Of a DNA stretch of 62,131 bases, positions 26,890 through 36,234 are shown piece by piece (the first letter of the stretch is position 1; every line of letters begins with the position of its first letter). The DNA comes from Tsukamurella sp. M9C. Lineage in GTDB: Bacteria > Actinomycetota > Actinomycetes > Mycobacteriales > Mycobacteriaceae. The DNA is taken from the NCBI RefSeq assembly GCF_020169415.1, contig NZ_JAIULG010000025.1:1-62131 (forward strand). The letters run 5' to 3'. The notes under the pieces are model-generated. The model was not told where the DNA came from. It made no database searches and worked only from the letters and a program-made list of their open reading frames with translations. Both the position numbers and the translations under genes were made by a program.

Positions 26890-27407
26890 TAGCCCAGCGA
26901 GTCGAGGATCGCGCCCAGCTCTGCGTCGAACTGGAGCCGCTCGGCGATCACCTGGAGCTGCTCGTCGGGATAGAGGTCCGGGTCGGCCAGCAGCACGCTG
27001 AGCTCCTGCTCGCCCAGGCCGAGGTCGCCGAGGATGCCGAGATCGCCCTCGGGCCAGGGGTCGGTGTCCTCGATCTCCTCGGGGTCGATGTCCGGCACGT
27101 CGACGTTGAGCCGGTCGAGCGCCTGCACGGCCAGCTCGTCGAAGACGGCGGCCGTCGCGTCGGAGAGCAGGATCCGCGAGTCCGACGGCCCGGGGCGCAC
27201 GATGACGAAGTACTCGTCGTCCACGTTGAGCAGGCCGATCACGGCGCCGGTCGCGCGCAGCGCCTTGAGCTCCTGTTCGGCCTTGGCGATGCTGCCCAAC
27301 GCGCCGGGGTCGAGCAGGTGCACCGTCCAGGCGGTCTCCCCGCGGATCACGGCCACGGCGTAGCCGTCGGTGTCGTCGTAACGCTCCGGTGAGGTCTCTG
27401 CGGCCAT
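26889..27407 (-). CDS. tRNA adenosine deaminase-associated protein
   Basis: A 172-residue acidic soluble protein, the conserved partner gene upstream of actinobacterial tadA. Features: GYAVAVIRGETAWTV, a KAEQELKALRATGAVIGLLNVDDEYFVIVRP core and an Asp/Glu-rich C-terminal half (DIDPEEIEDTDPWPEGDLGIL). ATG at 27407 gives the family's length. Function unproven; context suggests a tRNA-editing role. Confidence 0.85.
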   Translation of the reverse strand: MAAETSPERYDDTDGYAVAVIRGETAWTVHLLDPGALGSIAKAEQELKALRATGAVIGLLNVDDEYFVIVRPGPSDSRILLSDATAAVFDELAVQALDRLNVDVPDIDPEEIEDTDPWPEGDLGILGDLGLGEQELSVLLADPDLYPDEQLQVIAERLQFDAELGAILDSLG

Positions 27408-27486
27408 GCAGAGAACCGTATCCGTAAACGCGCGTCCGCGACACGTCTCATACGGCTTCCTCACGCCGCTGTGGAACGCTAGCGGG

Positions 27487-28446
27487 GTGTCCACACCTCA
27501 TTCCGGCGTCCCCGTGTGCGTCCTCGGCCTCGGCCTGATCGGCGGATCCATCCTCCGCGCCCTCGGCCGCGCGGGACGCCCCGCCTACGGCTGGAACCGC
27601 TCCGCCGCCGCCGTCGACGATGCCGGGGCCGCGGGCTTCGACGCCTCGTCGGACCTCGCGGCGACGCTCCGTCGCGCGGACGAGGGCGGGCACGTGGTCG
27701 TGGTCGCGGTGCCCGTCCCCGCGCTCGACGGGGTGCTCGCGGCCGTCGCCGAGCACGCCCCGAACGCCTGGCTGACCGACGCGGTGAGCGTCAAGGGCGA
27801 CGTCGCGCGCCGGGTCGCCGACGCCGGCCTGACGGGGCGGTACGCGGGCGGTCACCCGATGGCCGGGACCGCCTTCTCCGGTTGGGAGGCCACCGACGCC
27901 GCGCTGTTCGACGGCGCGACCTGGGTGGTCACCGCCGACGACGAGACCCCGGCGGAGGCCTGGCGGCTCGCCGCCTCCGTGGGCCTGGACTGCGGCGCGG
28001 TGATCGTGCCCGCGGGCTCCACCGAGCACGACGCGGCCGTCGCGCGGATCTCGCACTCGGTGCACGTGGTGGCCGAGGCCGTCGCGATCACAGCGGAGCT
28101 CGACCCGGCCGCCAAGCAACTGGCCCTGTCGCTGGCCGCGAGCAGCTTCCGCGACGTCACGCGGGTGGCGGGCACGGCCCCGTCGCTGGTGAACGCGATG
28201 TGCGAGGCGAACGCGGAGGCCCTGCTGGACGCGCTGGACGACACCATCGCCGAGCTCATCGCCGCCCGCGCCGAGCTGGCCGAGCAGGGCACCGTCGGCG
28301 ACATCACCGAGCGCGGCTACGCGGCGCGCAGGCGGTACGAGAACGCCCGCCGCACCCCCTTCACCCCCGTGCTCGACGGGGCGGGGTGGCAGCGGGCGCT
28401 GCGCGAGGCCGGTCACGCCGGGGGCGTGATCACCGCGCTCGACTGA
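27487..28446 (+). CDS. tyrA: Prephenate dehydrogenase
   Basis: A 319-residue enzyme of tyrosine biosynthesis that oxidises prephenate with NAD(P). N-terminal Rossmann motif VLGLGLIGGSILRAL, central TDAVSVKGD and GGHPMAGTAFSGWEATDA, and SEHDAAVARISHSVH-like helices match the family. GTG start. Divergent from the tadA pair, as with Rv3754. No ACT domain is present, so feedback control must differ from ACT-type enzymes. Confidence 0.93.
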   Translation: MSTPHSGVPVCVLGLGLIGGSILRALGRAGRPAYGWNRSAAAVDDAGAAGFDASSDLAATLRRADEGGHVVVVAVPVPALDGVLAAVAEHAPNAWLTDAVSVKGDVARRVADAGLTGRYAGGHPMAGTAFSGWEATDAALFDGATWVVTADDETPAEAWRLAASVGLDCGAVIVPAGSTEHDAAVARISHSVHVVAEAVAITAELDPAAKQLALSLAASSFRDVTRVAGTAPSLVNAMCEANAEALLDALDDTIAELIAARAELAEQGTVGDITERGYAARRRYENARRTPFTPVLDGAGWQRALREAGHAGGVITALD

Positions 28447-28455
28447 CTATTCGAC

Positions 28456-29070
28456 TTATTCGACGCGGCGCGAGAGGCCCGGGTAGTCGACGACGAAGCC
28501 ATCGGCGTCGACGGAGATCTTCGAGCTGCTGATCGGGGAGATCACCGTGATGCCGTCGGCGGCACCGTCGTAGTTGATGACCGTCTCCTTGACCGCAAGC
28601 GTCGGCAGGTCGACGTACACGACCGGCACGTCGATCTCCTCCGGGTGGCTCTGCAGGTCGAACCGGCGGATCGTGAGGGCGTTGAAGAACGCGGACTTGA
28701 GCACGTCGACGCTGAGCGCGCCGGAGAAGAAGCCGCGCTCCGAGCCCTGGGCGCCCTGGACCAGCCAGTGGTTCTCGCCGTCGCGCGCGATCGTCACCTG
28801 CGCCTCGCCGGCCTCGGTGAGGGCGTGCACGGAGAGCCGCTTGGTGACGCCCTCGTCGTCGGTGACCAGGTCGTACGAGGCGTTGAAGGCGGGGCCGTCG
28901 GCCGACGGGGCCGCGATGATCCGACCGTAGGCCTTGATCCGGTCGCCCGTGAGCTGCACGCGCACCGACTCCAGGAGGTTCCCGTCCTCGGAACGCCAGG
29001 TGAGGATCCTGGGCCAGCTCGCGCCGGTGATCACGGTGGCCACTGCGTCTGCGGATGTAGGGGTACTCAC
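28456..29070 (-). CDS. Putative glycolipid-binding family protein (PF06475 type)
   Basis: A 204-residue all-beta protein. ILTWRSEDGNLLESVRVQLTGDRIKAYG and YDLVTDDEGVTKRLSV match the pattern of the putative glycolipid-binding domain. FFSGALSVDVLKSAFFNALTIRRF fits its second half. Related proteins bind envelope glycolipids in mycobacteria; no ligand can be named here. Confidence 0.72.
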   Translation of the reverse strand: MSTPTSADAVATVITGASWPRILTWRSEDGNLLESVRVQLTGDRIKAYGRIIAAPSADGPAFNASYDLVTDDEGVTKRLSVHALTEAGEAQVTIARDGENHWLVQGAQGSERGFFSGALSVDVLKSAFFNALTIRRFDLQSHPEEIDVPVVYVDLPTLAVKETVINYDGAADGITVISPISSSKISVDADGFVVDYPGLSRRVE

Positions 29071-29191
29071 GCCCCTACGGTAACCCCTCGCATCCGGCGC
29101 GAACGAACCCCTGTGGCCGCCACTCGGTCAGCGCTGTCGCTGTGCCGGCGCTCACAGGGGGCCGCCCGTCACGCGCGTCCGTCGGGCCCGC

Positions 29192-29584
29192 TCAGAGCGC
29201 CGCGACGGCCTCGATCTCGACCACCTGATCGTCGTAGCGCAGGCGGCTGACGCCGATGATCGACACGGGCGGCAGGTCGACGAAGACCTCGGCCAGCGTC
29301 TCGGAGGCGACCTGCAGGTCCACCTGCAGGTGCTCGGCGACGAACACGGTCAGTCGCGCGACGTCGGACAGCTGCGCGCCGCGCTCGCCCAGGATCACCC
29401 GGAGGTTCGCCACGGCCGCGCGGACCTGGCCCTGCACGTCACCGGGGGCGACGGTGGTGCCGCCCTGGTCGAGCGGCGCCACACCGGCGACGTGGACCGT
29501 GGCCCCCGCGGGCACCGTCGCGCTGTAGGCGTGCTCGACCGCGGTGGTCAGCTGGTCCGAGCCGTGGAGCTGCACCCCGCCCAT
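29192..29584 (-). CDS. RidA-family protein (enamine/imine deaminase-like)
   Basis: A 130-residue protein of the Rid/YjgF fold: GVAPLDQGG, QVRAAVANLRVILGERGAQLSDVARLTVFV and PPVSIIGVSRL are the family core. The exact catalytic arginine of archetypal RidA cannot be confirmed by eye. It starts 2 bases after the upstream gene's stop, so the two are coupled. Confidence 0.85.
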   Translation of the reverse strand: MGGVQLHGSDQLTTAVEHAYSATVPAGATVHVAGVAPLDQGGTTVAPGDVQGQVRAAVANLRVILGERGAQLSDVARLTVFVAEHLQVDLQVASETLAEVFVDLPPVSIIGVSRLRYDDQVVEIEAVAAL

Positions 29585-29586
29585 GA

Positions 29587-30027
29587 TCAGGCGGCGTTCT
29601 TCTGGACGGCCGCGCCGACGCGCGGGAGCGCCGCGACGACGTTCTCCTTGGCCTTGCCGCGCAGGCTCGAGTAGGCCTTGCGCAGCGCGGGCTGGCTGGT
29701 GGACTCGGCCTTCTTGTCGGTCACCGCGAGCAGCGCGTCGCCGACGGCGTCGCCGCGGGCGGCGAGGTACTGGCCGAAGTCGCCGGGGCCCTGGGCCTGG
29801 AAGTCGGTCCAGAACGGGTCGAGTGCGGCGGCGAAGTCGGGGAGCAGCTTGGTCAGCGCCGACTCGATGACGTTCGGCGAGACTTTCTTGACCGCGGCGT
29901 ACGCGGTCTTGATGACGGTGCCCGACAGCCCGCTCTTGTCGCCCACCTCCGATTCGACGACCGACGCGAAGTCGGCGACGACGGCCGGCTGGCGCGCGGG
30001 GTCGAGGAGCGTGGTGGTCAGCGACAT
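29587..30027 (-). CDS. DUF6918-like helical protein
   Basis: A 146-residue all-helical soluble protein with the recurring pattern TLLDPARQPAVVADFASVV, DKSGLSGTVIKTAYAAVKKV and ALRKAYSSLRGKAKENV. I recall this as DUF6918, widespread in actinobacteria with unknown function. A strong GGAGGT precedes the ATG. It is divergent from the CocE-type hydrolase, sharing a 199-base control region. Confidence 0.65.
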   Translation of the reverse strand: MSLTTTLLDPARQPAVVADFASVVESEVGDKSGLSGTVIKTAYAAVKKVSPNVIESALTKLLPDFAAALDPFWTDFQAQGPGDFGQYLAARGDAVGDALLAVTDKKAESTSQPALRKAYSSLRGKAKENVVAALPRVGAAVQKNAA

Positions 30028-30130
30028 GGGGTACCTCCGAGTCTTCGCGGTCGATTGCGATGACGAGCTTATCGGGCCTTCCGGCGGCGTGCGGAGTGCT
30101 GAATCCACGCTGAGCCGGACCCGCCGGGAA

Positions 30131-30160
30131 TGCAACCGTTCTGCATCGGATCTGCAACAA
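30131..30160. promoter_or_regulatory. Triple TGCA operator upstream of the CocE-type hydrolase
   Basis: TGCA cores lie at 30131, 30142 and 30153, spaced exactly 11 bp, in TGCAACCGTTC, TGCATCGGATC and TGCAACAACAG. The same layout precedes the aldehyde dehydrogenase at 33536. One face of the helix would be presented to a multimeric regulator. Confidence 0.6.
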
Positions 30161-30226
30161 CAGCCACCGCGGTTTGTGAGGTACGTCACCCGTGATCTAA
30201 GTTGACGATTGAAGGAAGGGGTTGCA

Positions 30227-32254
30227 ATGGTGACCAGCCGATCCGGTAGAGCGAACGCACGACTGTCCGGTGTGCGCTTCCCGCTCTGGGACCGCAGCCC
30301 CGTGCTGCCGTCCCCGTCGGGCGGCGAGCACCACTCGCGCGTCGACCACACGCTCCCCCTCGGCGATCCCACCGGCGGCGCCGACGCCCTCGCCTGGCGC
30401 GAGGCCGTCGACGGCCGGCTCACCTACCCGCGGGTCCACATCGACCGCAACATCGACATCCGCATGTCCGACGGTGTCGTCCTGCGCGCGACCGTCGTCC
30501 GGCCCGCGGAGCTCGACGGGGTGGCCGTCGAGCGCCCGTACCCCGCGATCCTCAACCTCAACCCATACAACCGGATGATCGTCGACGCGATCGACGAGAC
30601 CACGCACGCCGCGTTCGTCGGGCCGGCGCTGACCAACGCCTCGAAGGCGCTCACGGGCGGCACCGTCGACTTCTCCGGCGGCCTGCTGCAGGGCTTCGGC
30701 ATCAACCGCCGCCTGGTGCGCAGCGGCTACGTGCAGGTGATCGTCGACGTCCGCGGCACCGGCACGTCGCACGGCGTGTGGCAGATCCTCGGGCCGCGCG
30801 AGCAGCAGGACTCGGTCGAGGTGCTGCGCTGGGCGCGCGGGCAGGACTGGTGCGACGGGAAGCTCGGGATGGGCGGCTGGTCGTACTCCGCGATCAACTC
30901 GCTGCAGGCCGCCGGGCACGCGCCGGAGGGCCTGGGCGCGGTCTTCGCGATCGAGGGCAGCGAGGACATCGTCCGCGACATCTACATCACAGGCGGCCTC
31001 CCGTCGGTGTTCATCCCGCTGTGGCTCGGCGCTGTGAACGCGCTCAAGTGGCTCTACAACCCCCGCACGCTGCTCCGCGACACCGTGAACGGCAACGTCT
31101 TCCGCTGGCTGCACAGCCGCATCGTCTCGCCCGCCACGGAGATCCCGTCGGTGGTGACCGGCGTACTCACCGGCCGCGACCCCCGCGTCAACGACAACCC
31201 GTACTTCACCGAGCGGAACGCGAAGATCGAGGGCATCACCGCCCCGACCTTCCTGTTCGGCGGCTGGCACGACCTCTTCGGCCGCAGCACGCCCCGCACC
31301 TTCGACCGCCTGAACCTGCCGGCGGGGCGCAAGCAGATGGTGATCACCGACGGCTTCCACGTCGACATGGGCGCCGGCTTCGGCGGCACCCAGGCGCCGC
31401 CGCGCATCGACGTCCTCGAGCGGGCCTGGTACGACCGCTGGCTCAAGGGCATCGACAACGGCGTCGACCGCTACGGCCCCGTCACCCTGCAGCAGCAGGG
31501 CGGCGGCTGGACCGCCGGCGAGTCCTTCCCGCGCCCCGGCGCCCGCACCCGGCGGCTCTACGCGACCCCGGCACCGTCGGGCACGGCGGAGCACGCGAAG
31601 TACGACGGTGGCCTCGCGACCTTCCCGGCGCGCCGGCACGCGTCCGCGTCCACGCGGATCGACCTGCGCGGCCTGGCCTCGCCCGACCTGACGCAGGTAC
31701 TCGCGGGCCTGACCAAGGCCGTCCCCGCGCTGGGGCACGCCGGCGTCCAGGAGCGCGGCGCGATCTGTTTCACCTCCCCGCCGGCCGCGGTGCCGGTGCA
31801 GATCAGCGGCGCGATCAACGTGCACCTGGTGACGCAGTGCGAGGGCGAGGAGGCGATCTGGACCGTCACCGTCAACGACGTGGCGCCCGACGGCACGTCG
31901 ACGGTGCTCTCGGGCGGCGCCGTCATGGCCTCGAACCGCGCCCTGGATCCGGCGCGCAGCACCTACGACCTCGACGGCGAGCTGCTCGGCGCCTTCCACC
32001 CGCTCACCTGGTCGGCGAAGCAGAAGGTCGTGCCGGGCGAGACGATCGAGATCGACGTCGACGTTGTCCCCACCGACGCCCTGCTCGAGGAGGGCCACCG
32101 CCTGCGGGTGGACGTCTACGCCGGCAGCGTGCCGCGCTACCTGGCGACGGTCCCCGATCTGGTGAAGACGCGGTTCGGCAAGCAGACCGTGCTGCTCAGC
32201 CCCGAGCAGCCGTCCTACGTGAGCCTGCAGATCGTGGGCGATCCGGGCTGGTGA
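30227..32254 (+). CDS. CocE/NonD-family hydrolase (S15-like)
   Basis: A 675-residue alpha/beta hydrolase with C-terminal jelly-roll domain. N-terminal DIRMSDGVVLRATVVRP and YNPYNR-type segments lead to the nucleophile GGWSYSA (about residue 225), an Asp in GGWHDLFGR and a His in DGFHVDMG. The C-terminal part (about 445-675) has the beta-rich substrate domain. Family members include cocaine esterase and acyl-peptide hydrolases. ATG at 30227 was chosen for the GAAGGAAGGGG just upstream. It is separated by only 31 bases from the GAF regulator. Confidence 0.88.
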   Translation: MVTSRSGRANARLSGVRFPLWDRSPVLPSPSGGEHHSRVDHTLPLGDPTGGADALAWREAVDGRLTYPRVHIDRNIDIRMSDGVVLRATVVRPAELDGVAVERPYPAILNLNPYNRMIVDAIDETTHAAFVGPALTNASKALTGGTVDFSGGLLQGFGINRRLVRSGYVQVIVDVRGTGTSHGVWQILGPREQQDSVEVLRWARGQDWCDGKLGMGGWSYSAINSLQAAGHAPEGLGAVFAIEGSEDIVRDIYITGGLPSVFIPLWLGAVNALKWLYNPRTLLRDTVNGNVFRWLHSRIVSPATEIPSVVTGVLTGRDPRVNDNPYFTERNAKIEGITAPTFLFGGWHDLFGRSTPRTFDRLNLPAGRKQMVITDGFHVDMGAGFGGTQAPPRIDVLERAWYDRWLKGIDNGVDRYGPVTLQQQGGGWTAGESFPRPGARTRRLYATPAPSGTAEHAKYDGGLATFPARRHASASTRIDLRGLASPDLTQVLAGLTKAVPALGHAGVQERGAICFTSPPAAVPVQISGAINVHLVTQCEGEEAIWTVTVNDVAPDGTSTVLSGGAVMASNRALDPARSTYDLDGELLGAFHPLTWSAKQKVVPGETIEIDVDVVPTDALLEEGHRLRVDVYAGSVPRYLATVPDLVKTRFGKQTVLLSPEQPSYVSLQIVGDPGW

Positions 32255-32285
32255 CGGCCTCTTCCGGGCTATCGTCGGAAGCACG

Positions 32286-33518
32286 ATGGTGACCGGTTCC
32301 CGAGCCGTCGCGTCCGCGGGTGCGGCCGCGCGGCTGCACAGCATGTTCGTCGACGGTGCGGTCGACGAGTCCGCGCTGCGCGCGTCCCAGCTGCGGCACC
32401 TCATCGCCGAGAGCTGGCAGCGCAGCCGCGACCTGGGCGTGAACCCGGACGGGGAGGCACCGTCGGGCGACGGTGCGCTCGACGCGCTGCGCGCCCGCAA
32501 CCCGCTGTCGGGCGTGATGCCTGTGATCCGCAGGCTGCTCGTCGACGATTCCGCCGGCGCGATGGTGGCCGTGGGCGACCGGGACGGGACGCTGCTGTGG
32601 GTGGAGGGCGACGGTGCCGCCGTCCGCCGGGCCGCCGCGATGAACTTCATCCCGGGCGCGAACTGGAGCGAGACCGCGGCCGGCACGAACGCGCCCGGCA
32701 CGGCGCTGGCGCTGGACACCGAGGTGCAGATCGCCGGGTCGGAGCACTTCGCCCGGCGGGCCCACCGGTGGAACTGCACCGCCGTGCCCGTGCACGATCC
32801 GGTGACCCGCGCGCCGATCGGCGTGCTCGACGTGACCGGCGGCCCCGAGGTCGCGACGCCGCAGGCCCTGGCCCTGGTGCGGGCCGCGGCGCTGGCCGTC
32901 GAGGGGCAGCTGGCGATCCTCCGGCTGGCCCCGCCCGCCCCCGCGGCGGGCCCGCGGCTGCGACTGCTGGGCGGCCGCCCCGTGCTGGAGCGGGACGGCC
33001 GCGAGGTGCCGCTCACGGGACGGCACGCCGACATCCTCGCCCTGCTCGCACGGCACCCCGAAGGTCTCACCGCCGACCACCTGGCCCTGCTGCTCGACGA
33101 GCGCGACCTCGACGTGGTGACGGTCCGCGCGGAGGTCTCGCGGCTGCGCAAGACCGTCGGCGCCGACCTGCTGGGCTCGCGTCCCTACCGGCTGCTGGGC
33201 GCCCTGGCCTCCGACGCCGACGACGCCGCGCGCGCCATCCGCGCGGGCCGTGTCGCGGACGCCCTCGCCGTCTACCGCGGGCCCCTGCTCCCCAACTCCG
33301 CGGCACCCGGCGTCGCGCGGCTGCGCACCGAGCTGGCGGAGAGCCTCCGCTCGGCCGTGCTGGCGAGCCGGGACCTGGGCCTGCTCCGACGGTGGCTCGA
33401 CCTCCCCGACGCGCGCGACGACGAGCACGGCTGGCGCGTCCTGCGCGCGCACGGCGATGCGCGGGCGCGCGCCGAGGCCGACGGCCGCCTCGCGGCGATC
33501 GCCATCGACCTGGCCTGA
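32286..33518 (+). CDS. GAF-domain transcriptional regulator without AAA domain
   Basis: A 410-residue regulator of the acetoin/aldehyde type. N-terminal [12 protein letters not shown] is the family signature. The GAF-like sensor spans about 60-205 ([22 protein letters not shown]). A winged helix follows at about 225-305 ([45 protein letters not shown]). It has no sigma-54 ATPase domain. Such genes sit next to ALDH operons in Mycobacterium and Rhodococcus. It probably controls the hydrolase and the dehydrogenase on either side. Confidence 0.87.
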   Translation: MVTGSRAVASAGAAARLHSMFVDGAVDESALRASQLRHLIAESWQRSRDLGVNPDGEAPSGDGALDALRARNPLSGVMPVIRRLLVDDSAGAMVAVGDRDGTLLWVEGDGAAVRRAAAMNFIPGANWSETAAGTNAPGTALALDTEVQIAGSEHFARRAHRWNCTAVPVHDPVTRAPIGVLDVTGGPEVATPQALALVRAAALAVEGQLAILRLAPPAPAAGPRLRLLGGRPVLERDGREVPLTGRHADILALLARHPEGLTADHLALLLDERDLDVVTVRAEVSRLRKTVGADLLGSRPYRLLGALASDADDAARAIRAGRVADALAVYRGPLLPNSAAPGVARLRTELAESLRSAVLASRDLGLLRRWLDLPDARDDEHGWRVLRAHGDARARAEADGRLAAIAIDLA

Positions 33519-33533
33519 CCTGGGCGGATCGAC

Positions 33534-33562
33534 GTTGCAACCGACTGCAACGTTGTTGCAAC
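33534..33562 (+). promoter_or_regulatory. Triple TGCA operator upstream of the aldehyde dehydrogenase
   Basis: TGCAAC copies at 33536, 33546 and 33557 (spacing 10 and 11 bp); the outer two are the palindrome GTTGCAAC. The first block, TGCAACCG, is identical to that at 30131. The array ends 57 bases before the ATG. Confidence 0.65.
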
Positions 33563-33619
33563 GGTCACTGCGTAGGGTGGAATGTGACTGACATCACGCC
33601 ACTCTTCTGGAGGTCCTCC

Positions 33620-35143
33620 ATGACCGTTTACGCACGCCCCGGGGCAGCCGGCTCGCTCATGAGCTACCAGTCCCGCTACGACAACTGGATCGGCGGCGAG
33701 TGGGTCGCGCCCGTCAAGGGGCAGTACTTCGAGAACGTCACCCCCGTCACCGGCCAGGGCTTCTGCGAGGTCGCGCGATCGACCGCCGAGGACATCGAGC
33801 TGGCGCTCGACGCCGCGCACGCCGCCGCCCCCGCCTGGGGCAAGACCGCGCCGGCCGTCCGCGCGGGGATCCTGCTCAAGATCGCCGACCGCATGGAGGC
33901 CAATCTCGAGTCGATCGCGCTCGCCGAGTCGTGGGACAACGGCAAGCCGATCCGCGAGACCCTCAACGCCGACATCCCCCTCGCGATCGACCACTTCCGG
34001 TACTTCGCGTCGTGCCTGCGCTCCCAGGAGGGCGGGATCTCGGAGATCGACGAGAACACCGTCGCGTACCACTTCCACGAGCCGCTCGGCGTGGTCGGCC
34101 AGATCATCCCGTGGAACTTCCCGATCCTCATGGCCGTGTGGAAGCTGGCGCCCGCGCTGGCCGCCGGCAACGCGATCGTGCTGAAGCCGGCCGAGCAGAC
34201 GCCGGTGTCGGTGCTGTACCTGTGGTCGCTCATCGGCGACCTGCTGCCCGCGGGCGTGGTGAACATCGTCAACGGCTTCGGCCTGGAGGCCGGCAAGCCG
34301 CTGGCCTCGTCGAAGCGGATCCGCAAGATCGCCTTCACCGGCGAGACCACCACGGGCAAGCTGATCGCGGGCTACGCCGCCGACAACCTCATCCCCGTGA
34401 CCCTGGAGCTGGGCGGCAAGAGCCCGAACGTCTTCTTCAAGGACGTCATGGCCGCGAACGACGACTACCAGGACAAGGCCCTCGAGGGCTTCACGATGTT
34501 CGCGCTGAACCAGGGCGAGGTGTGCACGTGCCCGTCGCGCGCGCTGCTGGAGAAGCCGATCTTCGACGAGTTCCTCGAGCTCGGCTCCATCCGCACCAAG
34601 TCGATCATCCAGGGCGACCCGCTGGACACCGACACCATGATCGGCGCGCAGGCGTCGAAGGAGCAGCACGAGAAGATCCTGTCGTACATCGAGATCGGCA
34701 AGAACGAGGGCGCGACGCTGGTGACGGGCGGCGAGGCGGCCGACCTGGGCGGCGATCTCTCCGGCGGCTACTACATCCAGCCGACCATCTTCTCCGGCAC
34801 CAACGACATGCGGATCTTCCAGGAGGAGATCTTCGGCCCGGTGCTCGCGGTGACGTCCTTCGACGGCTACGACAACGCGATGGAGATCGCCAACGACACC
34901 CGCTACGGCCTCGGCGCCGGCGTGTGGTCGCGCAACGGTGACGTCGCCTACCGCGCGGGCCGCGACATCCAGGCCGGCCGCGTCTGGACGAACACCTACC
35001 ACCAGTACCCCGCGCACGCGGCGTTCGGCGGCTACAAGGACTCGGGCATCGGCCGTGAGAACCACAAGATGATGCTCGATCACTACCAGCAGACCAAGAA
35101 CCTGCTGGTCTCGTACGCACCGGGCGCGCAGGGCTTCTTCTGA
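33620..35143 (+). CDS. Acetaldehyde-type aldehyde dehydrogenase (AldB/ExaC-like)
   Basis: A 507-residue NAD(P)-dependent [36 protein letters not shown] (general-base Glu) and [11 protein letters not shown] with Cys302 as nucleophile are intact. The DTDTMIGAQ and [10 protein letters not shown] segments complete the fold. Length and motifs match enzymes that oxidise acetaldehyde and other short aldehydes. CTGGAGG precedes the ATG. Likely controlled by the GAF protein through the TGCA repeats. Confidence 0.94.
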   Translation: MTVYARPGAAGSLMSYQSRYDNWIGGEWVAPVKGQYFENVTPVTGQGFCEVARSTAEDIELALDAAHAAAPAWGKTAPAVRAGILLKIADRMEANLESIALAESWDNGKPIRETLNADIPLAIDHFRYFASCLRSQEGGISEIDENTVAYHFHEPLGVVGQIIPWNFPILMAVWKLAPALAAGNAIVLKPAEQTPVSVLYLWSLIGDLLPAGVVNIVNGFGLEAGKPLASSKRIRKIAFTGETTTGKLIAGYAADNLIPVTLELGGKSPNVFFKDVMAANDDYQDKALEGFTMFALNQGEVCTCPSRALLEKPIFDEFLELGSIRTKSIIQGDPLDTDTMIGAQASKEQHEKILSYIEIGKNEGATLVTGGEAADLGGDLSGGYYIQPTIFSGTNDMRIFQEEIFGPVLAVTSFDGYDNAMEIANDTRYGLGAGVWSRNGDVAYRAGRDIQAGRVWTNTYHQYPAHAAFGGYKDSGIGRENHKMMLDHYQQTKNLLVSYAPGAQGFF

Positions 35144-35518
35144 TCCCCTGCCCGGGCTACGCCTGAGGGTGTCAGCGGCGCCGTCTCCCATCCGGGGGCG
35201 GCGCCGCTCGCATGTCCGGGTGCTCTCTTGGGCAGCTGGGGCAACCTGTCCCCGAGGAGGGAGGCGTCGTTGTTCGCGCAGGTGATGCACCCTGCGCATA
35301 CCCATGAACATGCAGGTCACAGCGATATTCAGGGAGAAGACGATGCGTGGTACGCATACCCCTCACCCGCAACCTCGATCAGGCCCCGAGCGCTCGAACG
35401 CGCTCCCATCTTCGGTGCAGTCCTGCGACGACACGCCGTCGAACCGTCGCCGACACGCACCGAGGCTCGGGCGGACGCGCGGACGGCGGTTCCCGTTGTT
35501 CCGCCCGACGGTGCCGCC
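35144..35518. other. 375-base gap after aldehyde dehydrogenase
   Basis: It holds one hairpin (AGCGGCGCCG / CGGCGCCGCT, 35175-35209), likely the ALDH terminator. There is one weak candidate gene: a 63-codon frame from the ATG at 35343 with AGGGAGAAG upstream, encoding a basic Arg/Pro-rich peptide with no recognisable domain that would overlap the vapC end. I see no other gene. Composition is slightly less GC-rich than its surroundings. Confidence 0.5.
35175..35209 (+). terminator. Terminator of the aldehyde dehydrogenase gene
   Basis: A 10-bp perfect stem AGCGGCGCCG / CGGCGCCGCT, 31 bases after the stop codon. Confidence 0.7.
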
Positions 35519-35923
35519 TCACACCGTCCGGTAGGTTGCCCCGACCGCCTCGTAGGTCCGCGGCGCCCGCAGGTCGGCGGTCAGGAGAGTCATTCCGTGG
35601 TGCGCTGCAGTTGCGCCCACCAGTGCGTCGTAGGTCGCGCCGCCACCGATCCCGCGCGCTCCTAGGGCCGCCACCACTCGCCCGTGCTCACTGCCGGGAA
35701 GATCGATCAACGGTGCGTCGACACCCGCGATGAGCGCGGCGGCCTGCTCCGGCGAGAGCCGATTCTCGGGGAGCCTGGTGAGCACGCTGAAGGTCTCCAT
35801 CAGCGCATGCGCGGGCACCGCGAACTCCTGCTGCGCCAACGCGAAGGCGCACCTGGTGTGCGCATGGTGCCAAGACAGCAACGACGGAAGCAGAACGCTG
35901 GTGTCGCACGCTAGCGAGGCCAC
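35519..35923 (-). CDS. vapC: PIN-domain toxin (VapC)
   Basis: A 134-residue PIN ribonuclease. The four acidic metal ligands are visible: Asp in ACDTSVLLPS, Glu in ALMETFSVLTR, Asp in ATYDALVGA and Asp in LLTADLRA. The GTG at 35923 lies inside the antitoxin gene (13-base overlap), typical of VapBC coupling. The toxin would cleave RNA, often a tRNA, when freed from its antitoxin. Confidence 0.9.
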   Translation of the reverse strand: MASLACDTSVLLPSLLSWHHAHTRCAFALAQQEFAVPAHALMETFSVLTRLPENRLSPEQAAALIAGVDAPLIDLPGSEHGRVVAALGARGIGGGATYDALVGATAAHHGMTLLTADLRAPRTYEAVGATYRTV

Positions 35924-36165
35924 TGCCGGACCTCTTCGAGGGTCCGACGGACCATCTCGTCGGTCAGTGGCGGAACCGGCTCCCGCGGTACAGCCTTCGG
36001 AAACGGGTCGCCCGGCACGATATCGATCTCGACGGGTGCCACCTCGATCTCGATGCGCCCGTCTGCGAACGTCACGTCCACCGCCCTCCCCGCGCTCAAC
36101 CCCATCGCGTCCCGGATCGCCTTCGGCACCACGATCCGGCCCGCTCCGTCGATGGTAGTTCTCAT
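35911..36165 (-). CDS. vapB: AbrB/SpoVT-type antitoxin
   Basis: An 84-residue antitoxin with the swapped-hairpin DNA-binding motif MRTTIDGAGRIVVPKAIRDAMGL. The C-terminal tail is rich in Pro and Glu and should wrap the toxin. AGGA lies 8 bases before the ATG. The tail EVRQWPR overlaps the toxin start. Expected to repress its own operon. Confidence 0.9.
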   Translation of the reverse strand: MRTTIDGAGRIVVPKAIRDAMGLSAGRAVDVTFADGRIEIEVAPVEIDIVPGDPFPKAVPREPVPPLTDEMVRRTLEEVRQWPR

Positions 36166-36181
36166 ACCATTTTCCTACCAT
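36152..36181 (-). promoter_or_regulatory. vapBC operator candidate
   Basis: Three copies of ATGGTA/TACCAT: 36152-36157 in one direction, 36165-36170 and 36176-36181 in the other. The middle copy touches the vapB start codon and the outer one covers the ribosome site. AbrB-type antitoxin autoregulation is inferred. Confidence 0.55.
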
Positions 36182-36234
36182 CACGCCTGTAATATGTCGA
36201 TGCGGTCGCACAATCACCCACGTAGCCTGGGCGG

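Noticed and set aside
30197-33151. A 984-codon minus-strand frame opposite the hydrolase and GAF regulator
   Set aside because: No motifs, biased composition, while both plus-strand genes have full catalytic or regulatory signatures.
35304-35534. Small basic protein in the gap after ALDH
   Set aside because: Possible ribosome site at 35343 but Arg/Pro-rich sequence without domain and overlap with vapC; mentioned only in the gap entry.
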